Assembly: GCA_003963245.1 (NCBI GenBank)
Contig: RXJX01000014.1
Span: 1-64,000, forward strand
From: Neisseriaceae bacterium
GTDB lineage: Bacteria; Pseudomonadota; Gammaproteobacteria; Burkholderiales; UBA11063
Direction: 5' to 3'
Length of the DNA stretch: 64,000 nt
Shown: in pieces, positions 39,286-48,012 of the stretch
Layout: the number at the start of each line of letters is the position of its first letter
How positions within the stretch are numbered: the stretch's first letter is position 1
Position numbers and translations under genes: made by a program
Notes under the pieces: model-generated
What the model was told of the DNA's origin: nothing
Databases searched by the model: none
The model's input: the letters and a program-made list of their open reading frames with translations, nothing else

Positions 39286-39588
39286 CTATTTGCAAAAAAT
39301 TTGTTTGAGTGTACTTAAAACTTCAATTACTGCATCATTAGCTAATGAATAATAGATAGTCTGTGCCTCTTTCCGTGTTTTTACTAATTGATCAGCCCGA
39401 AGCACTGCCAGATGTTGTGAAAATGCTGACTGACTAAGCAATGAGCGACGAGAAAGCTCTCCAGCACTAATTTCACCAGTAGTTAGATGACATAAAATCA
39501 ATAAACGATCTTTATGAGCCATGCGCTTTAAAAGAGCTACGGCTAAGCCGGCGTTTTCCTGAAGCTCTTGTAATTCATTAATATCCAT
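39286..39588 (-). CDS. ArsR-family regulator, YgaV/BigR (persulfide-sensing) type
   Basis: A 100-residue winged-helix repressor. The pattern RLLILCHLTTGE, SAGELSRRSLLSQSAFSQHLAVLR, TIYYSLANDAV and the end LKQIFCK follow E. coli YgaV and BigR closely. The two cysteines that sense reactive sulfur in that group are at the equivalent places, Cys33 and Cys99. It should repress its own operon and release DNA when a Cys33-Cys99 tri- or tetrasulfide bridge forms. A perfect inverted repeat inside its promoter is the likely operator. Confidence 0.9.
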   Translation of the reverse strand: MDINELQELQENAGLAVALLKRMAHKDRLLILCHLTTGEISAGELSRRSLLSQSAFSQHLAVLRADQLVKTRKEAQTIYYSLANDAVIEVLSTLKQIFCK

Positions 39589-39623
39589 ATTTAATACCAG
39601 ATTGAAAGTAATTTGATTCCATT

Positions 39624-39653
39624 ATTTTAGTTTTAGCTAAACTAACTTGTCAA
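39624..39653 (-). promoter_or_regulatory. Promoter and operator of the ArsR / DUF2892 / C-x9-C operon
   Basis: On the minus strand TTGACA (39648-39653) and TAAAAT (39624-39629) are 18 nt apart. Between and overlapping them lies TTAGTTT-AGCTA-AAACTAA (39627-39645), an inverted repeat with perfect 7-bp arms. TTAG...CTAA arms resemble BigR-type operators. A bound repressor would cover the promoter. Confidence 0.75.
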
Positions 39654-39766
39654 GTTTTGTTTAGATTTATCTTCTTCTATAACAACTGCTAACGAACATA
39701 AACCATGTTAATTCAAGTGGTATTTACAATATCGATTACTTAAAAACTAAGATTACGCAGTAATAG

Positions 39767-39796
39767 TTGACATATTTTTCTCACTTATTGTACAAT
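39767..39796 (+). promoter_or_regulatory. padR promoter
   Basis: TTGACA (39767-39772) is followed after 18 nt by TACAAT (39791-39796), 51 nt upstream of the padR start at 39847. It lies back to back with the ArsR-operon promoter. Confidence 0.7.
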
Positions 39797-39808
39797 CTTG
39801 CATTATAT

Positions 39809-39825
39809 ACTATGTCTTACATAGT
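39809..39825. promoter_or_regulatory. PadR operator-like palindrome
   Basis: ACTATGT-CTT-ACATAGT is a perfect inverted repeat with 7-bp arms just downstream of the padR -10 box. ATGT/ACAT arms are typical of PadR-family operators, so autoregulation is likely. Confidence 0.7.
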
Positions 39826-39846
39826 AATATACTTAAAAAAGGAAAT

Positions 39847-40185
39847 ATGACAATGGAAAAAACATTAACGCTTTCAACTGATTTATTGCGTGGTCACGTC
39901 GATACTATCATCTTGAAATTGCTGACTGATGGAGATAAATACGGTTATGAGATTTGTAAAATAATTGCCGAAACTACTCATGGACAATTTGAGTTAAAAG
40001 AAGCCACACTTTATTCCTGTTTAAGACGTTTGGAACAGGAACAGAAAGTCAAATCATACTGGGGCGATGAGACGTCAGGTGGAAGGCGCAAGTATTATGC
40101 CATTACTGAAATCGGCAAAAATGCTTATACTATCAACAATGAGCAGTGGCAACTTGCTAGGAAAATTCTTGACCAACTAATGTGA
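39847..40185 (+). CDS. PadR-family transcriptional regulator
   Basis: 112 residues with the PadR winged helix: LLRGHVDTIILKLLTDGDKYGYEI, the acidic FELKEATLYSCLRRLEQE recognition region and SGGRRKYYAITEIG wing. Short PadR proteins of this sort (PadR-s2) usually pair with a neighbouring membrane gene carrying a DUF1700/HAAS domain, and here the next gene starts with such a domain. AAAGGA lies just before the ATG at 39847; an ATG at 39853 is also possible. Confidence 0.92.
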   Translation: MTMEKTLTLSTDLLRGHVDTIILKLLTDGDKYGYEICKIIAETTHGQFELKEATLYSCLRRLEQEQKVKSYWGDETSGGRRKYYAITEIGKNAYTINNEQWQLARKILDQLM

Positions 40186-40246
40186 CTAGACAGTTGCACA
40201 GTTATTACCAAAACCAACTTTTATTAAAAACAACAGAGGAAAAGTC

Positions 40247-41140
40247 ATGGAACACAATAAAATTCAACAATTTATAGCAAATGTATTTAACAATTATCAA
40301 AAAAATGAAGAAATTGAAGAGCTTAAACTGCAATTATTTAATGACCTTGAGGAAAAATATCAGGAACTATTAAATAATGGCTTGCCACAAGAAAAAGCAC
40401 TACAAAAAACCTTAAATAGTATAGGCGACATCAACGAAATCATTGATGCGTATAATTTAAAGAAAGAGCGCCCGATCCATAAAAATTACCGTTTCAAAAA
40501 TCTAGAGAATTGCGATTTTTCCAATAGTGATTTACCTAAAACTAGCTTTTCATTAAGCAATCTAGATAAGGCAGACTTCAGCAATGCCAATCTCCCAAAT
40601 GGGAACTTTCGGATGAGTAATTTAGATAAAGCCAACTTTACCCAGAATAATGTCACCAATGGGCGTTTTTCTTTAAGCAATCTTGATAAAGCTAATTTCA
40701 GCCATGCCAATCTCGAAAAAAGTAAATTCAATTTCAGTAATTTAGATGGCGCTGATTTTAGTTTTGCTAATTTAGAAGGTAGTAGCTTAAGCTTCAGTAA
40801 CCTTGAAGATGTCAACTTTTCCAACGCAAATCTAAGTGATTGCACACTAAGTAAATCCAATCTTGAAAATATTATTATTAGCGATGCTATATTATTGCGA
40901 ACCAATTTTAACTGCTCAAATCTGGAAGGAGTTAATTTTGACGGACTAATTCTGACTGATGTTAATTTTCGTTGGGCAAACCTGAAAAATTGTTCGTTCC
41001 GTAACTGCGTGTTACGCCGGGTTAAATTTAAAACAAAAATGCTTAAGAATGTTGATTTTAGTGGAGCGCAGATCGATGACGAAACTTATGAATATTTACT
41101 AACAAAAGAGGTAAACTTAGAGAATTGTTTTAGAATTTAA
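40247..41140 (+). CDS. HAAS/DUF1700-like domain fused to a pentapeptide-repeat beta-helix
   Basis: A 297-residue protein with two parts. Residues 1-75 look like the HAAS/DUF1700 helical prefix found in PadR-associated proteins (DLEEKYQELLNNGLPQEKALQKTLNSIGDINEIIDAY). Residues ~81-275 are pentapeptide repeats arranged in exact 20-residue units of the form SNLDKANFSNANLxxxxF, about nine or ten units, predicted to make a right-handed quadrilateral beta-helix with one turn per unit. No membrane helix or signal peptide is seen, unlike usual PadR partners. Probably cotranscribed with padR (61-nt gap). Known pentapeptide proteins include DNA-gyrase protectors; the role here is unknown. Confidence 0.85.
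   Translation: MEHNKIQQFIANVFNNYQKNEEIEELKLQLFNDLEEKYQELLNNGLPQEKALQKTLNSIGDINEIIDAYNLKKERPIHKNYRFKNLENCDFSNSDLPKTSFSLSNLDKADFSNANLPNGNFRMSNLDKANFTQNNVTNGRFSLSNLDKANFSHANLEKSKFNFSNLDGADFSFANLEGSSLSFSNLEDVNFSNANLSDCTLSKSNLENIIISDAILLRTNFNCSNLEGVNFDGLILTDVNFRWANLKNCSFRNCVLRRVKFKTKMLKNVDFSGAQIDDETYEYLLTKEVNLENCFRI
40501..41080 (+). repeat. 60-bp tandem coding repeats in the pentapeptide gene
   Basis: The 20-residue protein units are encoded by 60-bp DNA units; those at about 40561, 40621 and 40681 share recognisable sequence at the DNA level (AATCT-AGATAA-GC / AATTTAGATAAAGC / AATCTTGATAAAGC), and later units are more diverged. This suggests growth by tandem duplication. Confidence 0.75.
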
Positions 41141-41497
41141 TCTGTTAGTTACGATTTATTATTTTCTCGCAGTTAAGGATCGAGCGATTTTTATTCCTTC
41201 CTTAACTAACTTGGTAATAATAACATTAGTTTATGAACTTCAATAAAAACTCTAATTATTACAATTAGGACATAATTTTCATAAATTAAACCTAAGTAGA
41301 TTCATAGATGATTTATCTATTGTTATTTTAATTTAAACCTAATATAATACGGAAATAACCAATTAATTTTGTAAGTTAATACTCATAAATATTCTAAAAT
41401 CATTGAATACATTAGGTGCTTTTGGGATTTATATCTGGTTAAGTTATGATTAAAACAGTTCGTTATCAAACTAAATAAACATCATAGGAGTTATATT
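41141..41497. other. Intergenic region upstream of mdh copy 2
   Basis: About 360 nt, AT-rich. GTTAAGGA (near 41173) and TCCTTAAC (near 41200) form an inverted repeat with a ~19-nt loop, a possible terminator of the padR operon. The mdh promoter is at the right end. No gene seen. Confidence 0.5.
41422..41450 (+). promoter_or_regulatory. Promoter of mdh copy 2
   Basis: TTGGGA (41422-41427) and TATGAT (41445-41450) are 17 nt apart, 48 nt upstream of the start codon. Confidence 0.5.
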
Positions 41498-42484
41498 ATG
41501 GCAACAAAATCACCAGTTCGTGTAGCAGTTACCGGTGCTGCCGGACAAATTAGTTACAGTTTATTATTCCGTATTGCAAGCGGCGACATGCTAGGAAAAG
41601 ATCAACCAGTTATTTTACAACTTTTAGAAATCGAACCTGCAATGGGTGCACTTAAAGGCGTTATCATGGAGTTAGACGACTGTGCATTTCCATTAATACA
41701 CGGAATAGTTGCCAGTAGCGATCCAATGGTTGCTTTTAAAGATGCTAATTATGCACTATTGGTTGGTTCTCGTCCACGTACCAAAGGTATGGAGCGCAAA
41801 GACCTACTTGAAGTAAATGGCGGTATCTTTATTGGTCAAGGTAAAGCTCTTGCCGCAGTTGCTAAAAAGGATGTAAAAGTTTTAGTAGTTGGTAATCCAG
41901 CAAATACTAATGCTCTAATTTTATCAAAAAATGCACATGGCTTAGACCCGCGAAATATAACATCGATGATGCGTTTAGATCATAATCGTGCAATGAGTCA
42001 ATTAGCCGCAAAAGTAGGTAGCCACTCAACAAAAGTAAAAGATATTGTTGCATGGGGAAACCATTCGTCAACCCAGTACCCAGATATTTTTAATGCAACA
42101 GTTGATGGTAAAAAAGCTAGTGAATTAGTTGATGAAAACTGGCTAGTAACTGATTTTATCCCAACCGTCCAAAAACGTGGAGCTGCAATTATTGAAGCAC
42201 GTGGTCTGTCATCTGCAGCTTCTGCTGCTAATGCAGCTATTGATCATATGCGCAGTTGGATATTTGGAACTGAACCAGGTGAAGTAGTTACGATGGGCGT
42301 TCCATCTGATGGTAGTTATGGAGTTCCTGAAGGCGTAATGTTTGGCTACCCATGTACATGCAAAGATGGAAAATATACCGTAGTTAAAAACTATCAAATC
42401 AGTGAATTTAGTCGTAAATATATTGATATCACTTATCAAGAACTATGTGAAGAACGTGCTGCAATTGAACACTTACTAGTTTAA
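41498..42484 (+). CDS. mdh: Malate dehydrogenase, copy 2
   Basis: 328 residues, almost the same as copy 1 at 15351-16331 over the full length, including [18 protein letters not shown] and LDHNRA. Differences are mostly conservative (for example GSRPRTKG versus [18 protein letters not shown] versus [10 protein letters not shown]). Both copies keep all catalytic residues, so both are probably active. AGGAG precedes the ATG. A stem-loop separates it from a plus-strand efflux cassette homologous to the one facing copy 1. Confidence 0.96.
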   Translation: MATKSPVRVAVTGAAGQISYSLLFRIASGDMLGKDQPVILQLLEIEPAMGALKGVIMELDDCAFPLIHGIVASSDPMVAFKDANYALLVGSRPRTKGMERKDLLEVNGGIFIGQGKALAAVAKKDVKVLVVGNPANTNALILSKNAHGLDPRNITSMMRLDHNRAMSQLAAKVGSHSTKVKDIVAWGNHSSTQYPDIFNATVDGKKASELVDENWLVTDFIPTVQKRGAAIIEARGLSSAASAANAAIDHMRSWIFGTEPGEVVTMGVPSDGSYGVPEGVMFGYPCTCKDGKYTVVKNYQISEFSRKYIDITYQELCEERAAIEHLLV

Positions 42485-42500
42485 GATATTATCAACTTCA

Positions 42501-42535
42501 TAAATCCGCCCGATTTATTTAATCGGGCGGATTTA
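42501..42535 (+). terminator. Strong stem-loop after mdh copy 2
   Basis: TAAATCCGCCCGATT and AATCGGGCGGATTTA form a perfect 15-bp stem with a 5-nt loop. No U-run follows, so some read-through into the efflux cassette 60 nt downstream is likely. Confidence 0.8.
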
Positions 42536-42595
42536 ACATCATCCTCAGCACTGAAGATTAAACAATTATTGTATTTTAATATTTAAAGAGAATTT

Positions 42596-43585
42596 ATGCA
42601 AGCTTTATTACGTTGGATCAACTTTCCACGCTTCGTTCTAATAATTGGCGGAATAAGCTTAATCTTCTACATCTTCTCATTTCTCTTTCCAATAACTGAT
42701 AATGCATTCGTGGTAGCCAATATTAGACCTGTAGCTGCCGATGTATCTGGTTATGTAACACATATAAACGTTACCAATGGGCAGAAAGTAAAAAAAGGAG
42801 ATCCATTATTTACAGTATTTCAAAAACCATATCAACTTACCTATGATGCCGCAGTTGCTGATGTTAAAATTGCAACTCAAGAATATAAATCATTACAAGA
42901 TACGCTAGCGCAAGATCAGGCAACGCGCGATGCGCTTATTCAGACACATGCTAAGCTTGTGAATGACTATGAAGGCTACCGAAATGCTTATAAAGCCAAT
43001 GCTGTATCTCGTCTAGAGATGGATAACCTGAACTATGATAGTAAAGTTGCTTATAACAACATCGTTGCAATAAAGCATAAAATTCAGGCTGACATCAATA
43101 ATCTTGAAGTACAACAAAATAAAATTAAGATGCTAGAAATTAAAGCTAAATATGCCAAAGTAAATTTAGATGAAACAATAGTTCGCGCTGCAGCTGACGG
43201 GATTATTCAAAATATGTACTTATCGCTATATGTACCAGTCAAAATTCATGATCCGCTTTTTTCCTTTGTTGATACCAGTGAAACATTTATTCAAGCTAAT
43301 TTTACCGAGACGGATTTAAGGTTGATCAAAAATGGTGATAAAGTATTAGTCTTTCCAAGAATGTATCTAGGGCAAAAAATGTTTCACGGAGTAGTAATCT
43401 CAACAAACTGGGCAGTTGGACGCCAAGAAACGCAATTAACCTCACAACTTCAAAAAGTAGCACGAGAAAATGAATGGGTACTCTTACCACAACGATTTCC
43501 AGTTCAAATTAAAATTCTTGATTTAGATCCTAAATTCCCACTAAATGTTGGCGCAAGTACTTATGTATACATTTCAAGATATTAA
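42596..43585 (+). CDS. HlyD/EmrA-family periplasmic adaptor (cassette 2)
   Basis: A 329-residue membrane fusion protein and paralogue of 19621-20625: one N-terminal helix (about 12-32), VAADVSGYVTHINVTNGQ, a coiled-coil hairpin (about 80-190), VRAAADGIIQNMYLSL, and near the end LPQRFPVQIKILDLDP, a phrase shared with cassette 1. It ends at the base before the next start codon. It should connect the split FUSC pump to the outer-membrane lipoprotein. Confidence 0.9.
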   Translation: MQALLRWINFPRFVLIIGGISLIFYIFSFLFPITDNAFVVANIRPVAADVSGYVTHINVTNGQKVKKGDPLFTVFQKPYQLTYDAAVADVKIATQEYKSLQDTLAQDQATRDALIQTHAKLVNDYEGYRNAYKANAVSRLEMDNLNYDSKVAYNNIVAIKHKIQADINNLEVQQNKIKMLEIKAKYAKVNLDETIVRAAADGIIQNMYLSLYVPVKIHDPLFSFVDTSETFIQANFTETDLRLIKNGDKVLVFPRMYLGQKMFHGVVISTNWAVGRQETQLTSQLQKVARENEWVLLPQRFPVQIKILDLDPKFPLNVGASTYVYISRY

Positions 43586-44578
43586 ATGCGCTATAAATTA
43601 AATTTCAAAAACAATCCAGTCCTTAATTCAATTGAAAATTATGACTTATATGGTAATGGGCGCTTATCTGTTTATGTTTCGCTATATGTCTATGTTATTC
43701 TCTGTGCTGGAAATATTTTTAATATTAACTTTGACCAAGTACAAGCATTCTTTTTTGCTATTCCACCAATTTCGGCAATTGGTGTAGCACATGCGAATAA
43801 TATTGCTTCATTTAAACAAAGGAATGGTACCTATGTTGCTTTTCTGGTATTTTTAAGTATTGGAGTATTTGGTTTCACTTTAACAGAATATAGTAAATAT
43901 GTAATATTGCTCTTTTCCTTCTTCTTATACCTAAGTCTAATGATTGTAACATCATACCCAGCATTTGCCTCTTATCGCGCGTTAATACCGCCAGTGTTTG
44001 TAATCAGTTTCTTAACCATCCTTCTTGGTGGTGTTGGACAATTTTATGTTGCGATTAATCGGGTAATTACAATTAGTGTATCAGGTGTAATTGGTTATTT
44101 AGCAATGCATCTAATACCTGCAACTTATTACCAGCGCATTTGGTATCATTCAAGCTTCGTCGTTTTATCACGAATCGCGCAACAATTAAAGTTAATTGCC
44201 CTTGAACAATCAGACGTTATAACATTTCACGGCGAATGTGTCAATCGGATGAATAATAGTTTAGGTTTTACATCTCAAGCAAAAAATGAAACTCTATTTA
44301 AAAAATGCTCAGATAAAATTCAACAATTTTATTTTGCTATTGCTTATTTGTATAACAGTAGAAATATTTTAGGTAATAATAATTATATCATTGACTTATA
44401 TGCAACTCTGGCGGAACTACAGCCAAATTTTAATCAACATAAGGCAATACCACAACAGTTTAACTTATATATTACAGGTCAAATAGAGAAAATCAAGCAC
44501 AACGAGATTCAATCTTTGTGGAAGTTATTGGCTTTAATTATTAATGATTGGAATGTATTATGTCAACACAATCGTTAA
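43586..44578 (+). CDS. FUSC-type inner-membrane efflux protein, first half (cassette 2)
   Basis: 330 residues with about five membrane helices in residues 25-185 and a soluble helical C-terminal part. It corresponds to 18717-19646 of cassette 1 in size, topology and ending (LIINDWNVLC versus LINSWNYLC). It starts directly after the HlyD gene and overlaps the second half by 19 nt. Confidence 0.75.
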   Translation: MRYKLNFKNNPVLNSIENYDLYGNGRLSVYVSLYVYVILCAGNIFNINFDQVQAFFFAIPPISAIGVAHANNIASFKQRNGTYVAFLVFLSIGVFGFTLTEYSKYVILLFSFFLYLSLMIVTSYPAFASYRALIPPVFVISFLTILLGGVGQFYVAINRVITISVSGVIGYLAMHLIPATYYQRIWYHSSFVVLSRIAQQLKLIALEQSDVITFHGECVNRMNNSLGFTSQAKNETLFKKCSDKIQQFYFAIAYLYNSRNILGNNNYIIDLYATLAELQPNFNQHKAIPQQFNLYITGQIEKIKHNEIQSLWKLLALIINDWNVLCQHNR

Positions 44579-45447
44579 AATTCCAAAGAGTCGTCCATAA
44601 TGCGCTAATTTTCACAATTAGTTTATTTATCAGTTTTTATAGTCACATTCCATTCGCATTTTGGGTGTCTGCAACAGTTCTCGCAATCATGCTGCCGCTA
44701 GAGACTTCGCTTATTCAAGATCGAATTAAATCAGTATTTATCGGGACAATTCAAGGATTAACGTTATTTATTCCATTATGGTTATTAATGGATATTAACA
44801 GCAATTTAATTTTCATAATTATTCCGTTTACCCTTGCGGCAATGAATTTCTTCCTGATTCATAATTTCACACGAAATATCGCGTTTTTAAATATAAACTT
44901 AGGTATTTTTCTTGAATACATTCAATTTGGTAGTTATCATTTCTCATATTTTCTGGTAGCACGGATAATGAGTATCATTATTGGAGTTTTACTAGTTTGG
45001 TTTGGTGAAATATTATTTACACGACGCAAAAACTATGGTTATTATGAATTTGACTCTTCAATTAACCAATTATCAATTACGCTTAACAGCATTCGGGATT
45101 ATTTTGAGCAAATTAAATTAGGATATAAAACCAGTGAGCATCAGTTGACAGTGACCCAAAACCTAGTCCAAATTAATAGCATATCAGACAAAATTCATAA
45201 TAATTACAATAGCATATTACTTGAAAACGACGTAAAACAAATTGAACTTCTAAGTAAACATTACTTGCCTATCCCCAATTTACTAAAAGAATACAAGCTA
45301 GCATTATTAGGTATCGGCTACACGATTAGTGATGATTATCATTCAATTTCTAGTACAAATTTTGAACAAATCCGCCAACAACTTAATAAAATTAGTCAGA
45401 TACTCATAAACCATATAAATATATTACTTCAAGAAAAATACCTATGA
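44560..45447 (+). CDS. FUSC-type inner-membrane efflux protein, second half (cassette 2)
   Basis: About 295 residues with membrane helices in residues ~15-155 and a soluble tail. The frame is open from TTG 44548, but ATG 44560 with GGA eight bases upstream is preferred; the same TTGGAA...ATG arrangement occurs at the start of its cassette 1 homologue. It overlaps the first half by 19 nt and the outer-membrane gene by 4 nt (ATGA), so all four proteins are translationally coupled. Confidence 0.78.
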   Translation: MSTQSLKFQRVVHNALIFTISLFISFYSHIPFAFWVSATVLAIMLPLETSLIQDRIKSVFIGTIQGLTLFIPLWLLMDINSNLIFIIIPFTLAAMNFFLIHNFTRNIAFLNINLGIFLEYIQFGSYHFSYFLVARIMSIIIGVLLVWFGEILFTRRKNYGYYEFDSSINQLSITLNSIRDYFEQIKLGYKTSEHQLTVTQNLVQINSISDKIHNNYNSILLENDVKQIELLSKHYLPIPNLLKEYKLALLGIGYTISDDYHSISSTNFEQIRQQLNKISQILINHINILLQEKYL

Positions 45448-46805
45448 AAAAAATTGTCTTAATTATATCCTCATGCCTGCTTAGTTGTTGCAGCTTAATT
45501 AGTGCAAAAACTGATATGCCACCACCTGTGGTTTATAATAAATGGTCATCTTCCAGCCCTGGAATTATGATTAAAAAGGTAAATTATGCACTTGAATCAC
45601 AAAATCTAACTTGGTGGTGGACCAAATATAATGATAAAACACTAAACAACTTAATGGAGTCAGCTTTTGCCAACAATAATCAACTACAAATCGCGGCAGC
45701 AAATACTGATTATGCAAATGCGCAACTAAAAAGCATTGAATTTGCGTGGATTCCTAATTTGTCTTTCTTGACCGGATATTCTTCTTTTCCTGCGATGGGA
45801 AGCTTAGGTTATTTTTATGGTGGAATGGCAAGCTATTCTTTAAATGTTTTTCAACAAATCAAAGCACAAGAGCAAGCCAAATATATAGTTAAAGCAACCG
45901 AATATCAACAAAAAAGCGTACAATTAGGGGTAATCGGTCAAGTTGCAGTTAGTTATTTTAGTTTGCTTGCCTATCGAGAACAGCTGGAAATTTATGAGAA
46001 ATTAAACGCTGATTTGGTTGAAATTCTTAAATTAAATAATCAACGTTTCAAAACTGGGGTAAGCTCACAAAAAGAACCATACATTTCCGCTTCAGAAATT
46101 TCACAAGTTCAAGCTAAAACTCAAATTATAAAACATAATATTGTACTGACCCAAAATGCAATTAAATACTTAACCAATCAAAACCCAGGAACTATAGCTG
46201 TCACTAAAAAATTTAGTGACATAAATGCTGATTTAATCGTTGTTAGTGAATTACCACTTACTGCATTGAATAATCGCCCAGACATTCAGGAAGCAAGTTC
46301 TAGATTGGAAGCGGCAAATGCAGGAATCGGCGTTGCACAATCAGAACTACTGCCAACCATTAGTTTTGCTAATTTCTATCGAGGTGCTGCGCCCAATTTT
46401 GGAAATAGCTTTACCACAAATGACCTGAACCAAATGGTTCTAGCCATCCCAGTCATTAATGCACAGGCTCTTGCAGATATCGCTGCCAGAAATGCTATCT
46501 ATAAACAAATTTACTTTCAGTACATGCAATCTGTAGTCGCTGCCCTACGGGATATAGATAATGATATATCAGAGCATGCACAATATACAGTACAATTAAA
46601 CGATAACTTACGTGCACTGGGAGATATTGACAAAACATGTTACTTAGATAAAGCACGCTTTGACAGTGGCGTTAGTAGCTATCTTGAATATATGAATTGC
46701 ATAACCAAATATGATTACTATCGCTTGACCATAGTTCAATTAAAACTAGGAAAAATAATGGCTATGGTTAAACTCTATCAAGATATTGCCATTACTAAAA
46801 ATTAA
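45444..46805 (+). CDS. Outer-membrane efflux lipoprotein (NodT family), cassette 2
   Basis: 453 residues with a lipobox LLSC near residue 15 and the NodT-type segments WWWTKYNDKTLNNLMESAFA and LNNRPDIQEASSRLEAANAG. It corresponds to 16443-17849. The ATG overlaps the FUSC stop by 4 nt. A long stem-loop follows the gene. Confidence 0.9.
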   Translation: MKKIVLIISSCLLSCCSLISAKTDMPPPVVYNKWSSSSPGIMIKKVNYALESQNLTWWWTKYNDKTLNNLMESAFANNNQLQIAAANTDYANAQLKSIEFAWIPNLSFLTGYSSFPAMGSLGYFYGGMASYSLNVFQQIKAQEQAKYIVKATEYQQKSVQLGVIGQVAVSYFSLLAYREQLEIYEKLNADLVEILKLNNQRFKTGVSSQKEPYISASEISQVQAKTQIIKHNIVLTQNAIKYLTNQNPGTIAVTKKFSDINADLIVVSELPLTALNNRPDIQEASSRLEAANAGIGVAQSELLPTISFANFYRGAAPNFGNSFTTNDLNQMVLAIPVINAQALADIAARNAIYKQIYFQYMQSVVAALRDIDNDISEHAQYTVQLNDNLRALGDIDKTCYLDKARFDSGVSSYLEYMNCITKYDYYRLTIVQLKLGKIMAMVKLYQDIAITKN

Positions 46806-46823
46806 AAATTACAATAAAAAAAG

Positions 46824-46883
46824 TCTAGAGTGTGTACTTACCCTTTTATCAGATTCTAGCAATAAGGATAAGTACTCTCTAGA
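46824..46883 (+). terminator. Long stem-loop after efflux cassette 2
   Basis: TCTAGAG...GTACTTA-CCTT pairs with AAGG-TAAGTAC...CTCTCTAGA over roughly 20 imperfect bp, with a ~16-nt loop. It ends the cassette; an A-run lies just before it, so it may also act on the opposite strand. Confidence 0.6.
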
Positions 46884-47094
46884 TTTCAGTCATAATCTAC
46901 AATTACCATTCAGCCCGATGTAAAACAAATATTATTGCTGTATATATTTTGTGCACAATAAATTACCATACCACCCACATAACAAACTGTTATTAAATAA
47001 TATTTATAGATTTTAATAAACTTCTTTTATTATATTAATTTGCGGTATGAGAACACATATAATAGCGCCTGATTTATTTTTAATGGAGTTAATT

Positions 47095-47988
47095 TTGACA
47101 AAAATATCTAAGAAACAATTATTTTCAACAGCTGCCTTAATAATCGCTGCTAATGTATATGCTGATGGACTCAATCAAATAGTAACACCTTTAACAGAAT
47201 CAGATGTATCACTTAGCGAATCTGATATAAGAATGCTCAAAAAGATGGCAGAAAAAGAAAAACTTGCAGCTTACTCAGGAGATCTAGGTACTGCGCCAAA
47301 AGATAAAACTGTCTCAGCAACAGGTGCCGCTCTGGAAGAGACACCTTCTGGACCACAGTTATTTCTTTTCTGGACGCAAACTCTGGCAAATGGGTTTTAC
47401 TATGAGGGGCGTATCTATGGTAAATATAATATGCGCACACAAAATCCAGCGTTTCCGGATGTACCCCCTTCAGCAGAAAATAATCCTCAAGGTTACAAAG
47501 GCGTAATCAAACTTGGATATAATTTTCACCTTACATCAATTTATGACATCACTCCATATCTGCGTCTTGAAGCCGGGCACGATATGAGCTTAGTTTATGC
47601 TGATACTAATGGAGATTACATACATTCTAATAATTATGCAATCCTACCCGGTTTCAAACAAACTTTTAAAGTAACACCTATCTTTGCACCATATATTGAC
47701 ATTTACGGTGGAGTATCGCAGGTTAGTTTAACTGGAAATATGACACAAGGTGCGGCTGCCAACCAAGTACAAACTGCATCAGTTCAACAAATGCAACTTA
47801 CTACTGAATTAGGTACCTCAATAAAAATATCTGAACACCAAGCGATCATACCGTATATTCAGTTTGTTTATACTGCCAATGACCCAGATGCAACTGCGGC
47901 TGCATCATATAATAATGGAGGTTTTAATATTAGCTCCTTAACTGCCAGCCAGCAAGTTTATGCTATTAAATACAGCTATTCGTGGTAA
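47095..47988 (+). CDS. Putative outer-membrane beta-barrel protein
   Basis: 297 residues from a TTG start at 47095, chosen because GGAG lies six bases upstream and a clean signal peptide (cleaved after VYA, residue 23) begins there; the frame is open from 47047. After an acidic, charged stretch (about 24-65) come alternating amphipathic strands (FYYEGRIYGKYNM, YKGVIKLGYNF, ITPYLRLEAGH) and the protein ends ...IKYSYSW, a terminal aromatic typical of BAM-inserted barrels. No family recognised; porin-like or DUF-type channel roles are possible. Confidence 0.7.
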   Translation: MTKISKKQLFSTAALIIAANVYADGLNQIVTPLTESDVSLSESDIRMLKKMAEKEKLAAYSGDLGTAPKDKTVSATGAALEETPSGPQLFLFWTQTLANGFYYEGRIYGKYNMRTQNPAFPDVPPSAENNPQGYKGVIKLGYNFHLTSIYDITPYLRLEAGHDMSLVYADTNGDYIHSNNYAILPGFKQTFKVTPIFAPYIDIYGGVSQVSLTGNMTQGAAANQVQTASVQQMQLTTELGTSIKISEHQAIIPYIQFVYTANDPDATAAASYNNGGFNISSLTASQQVYAIKYSYSW

Positions 47989-48012
47989 CAATACTTGATC
48001 AGATTCATCATC

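Noticed and set aside
40486..40905. 139-codon reverse frame opposite the pentapeptide gene
   Set aside because: It is an artefact of the 60-bp repeats; a Leu/Lys/Ser-rich low-complexity translation with no features.
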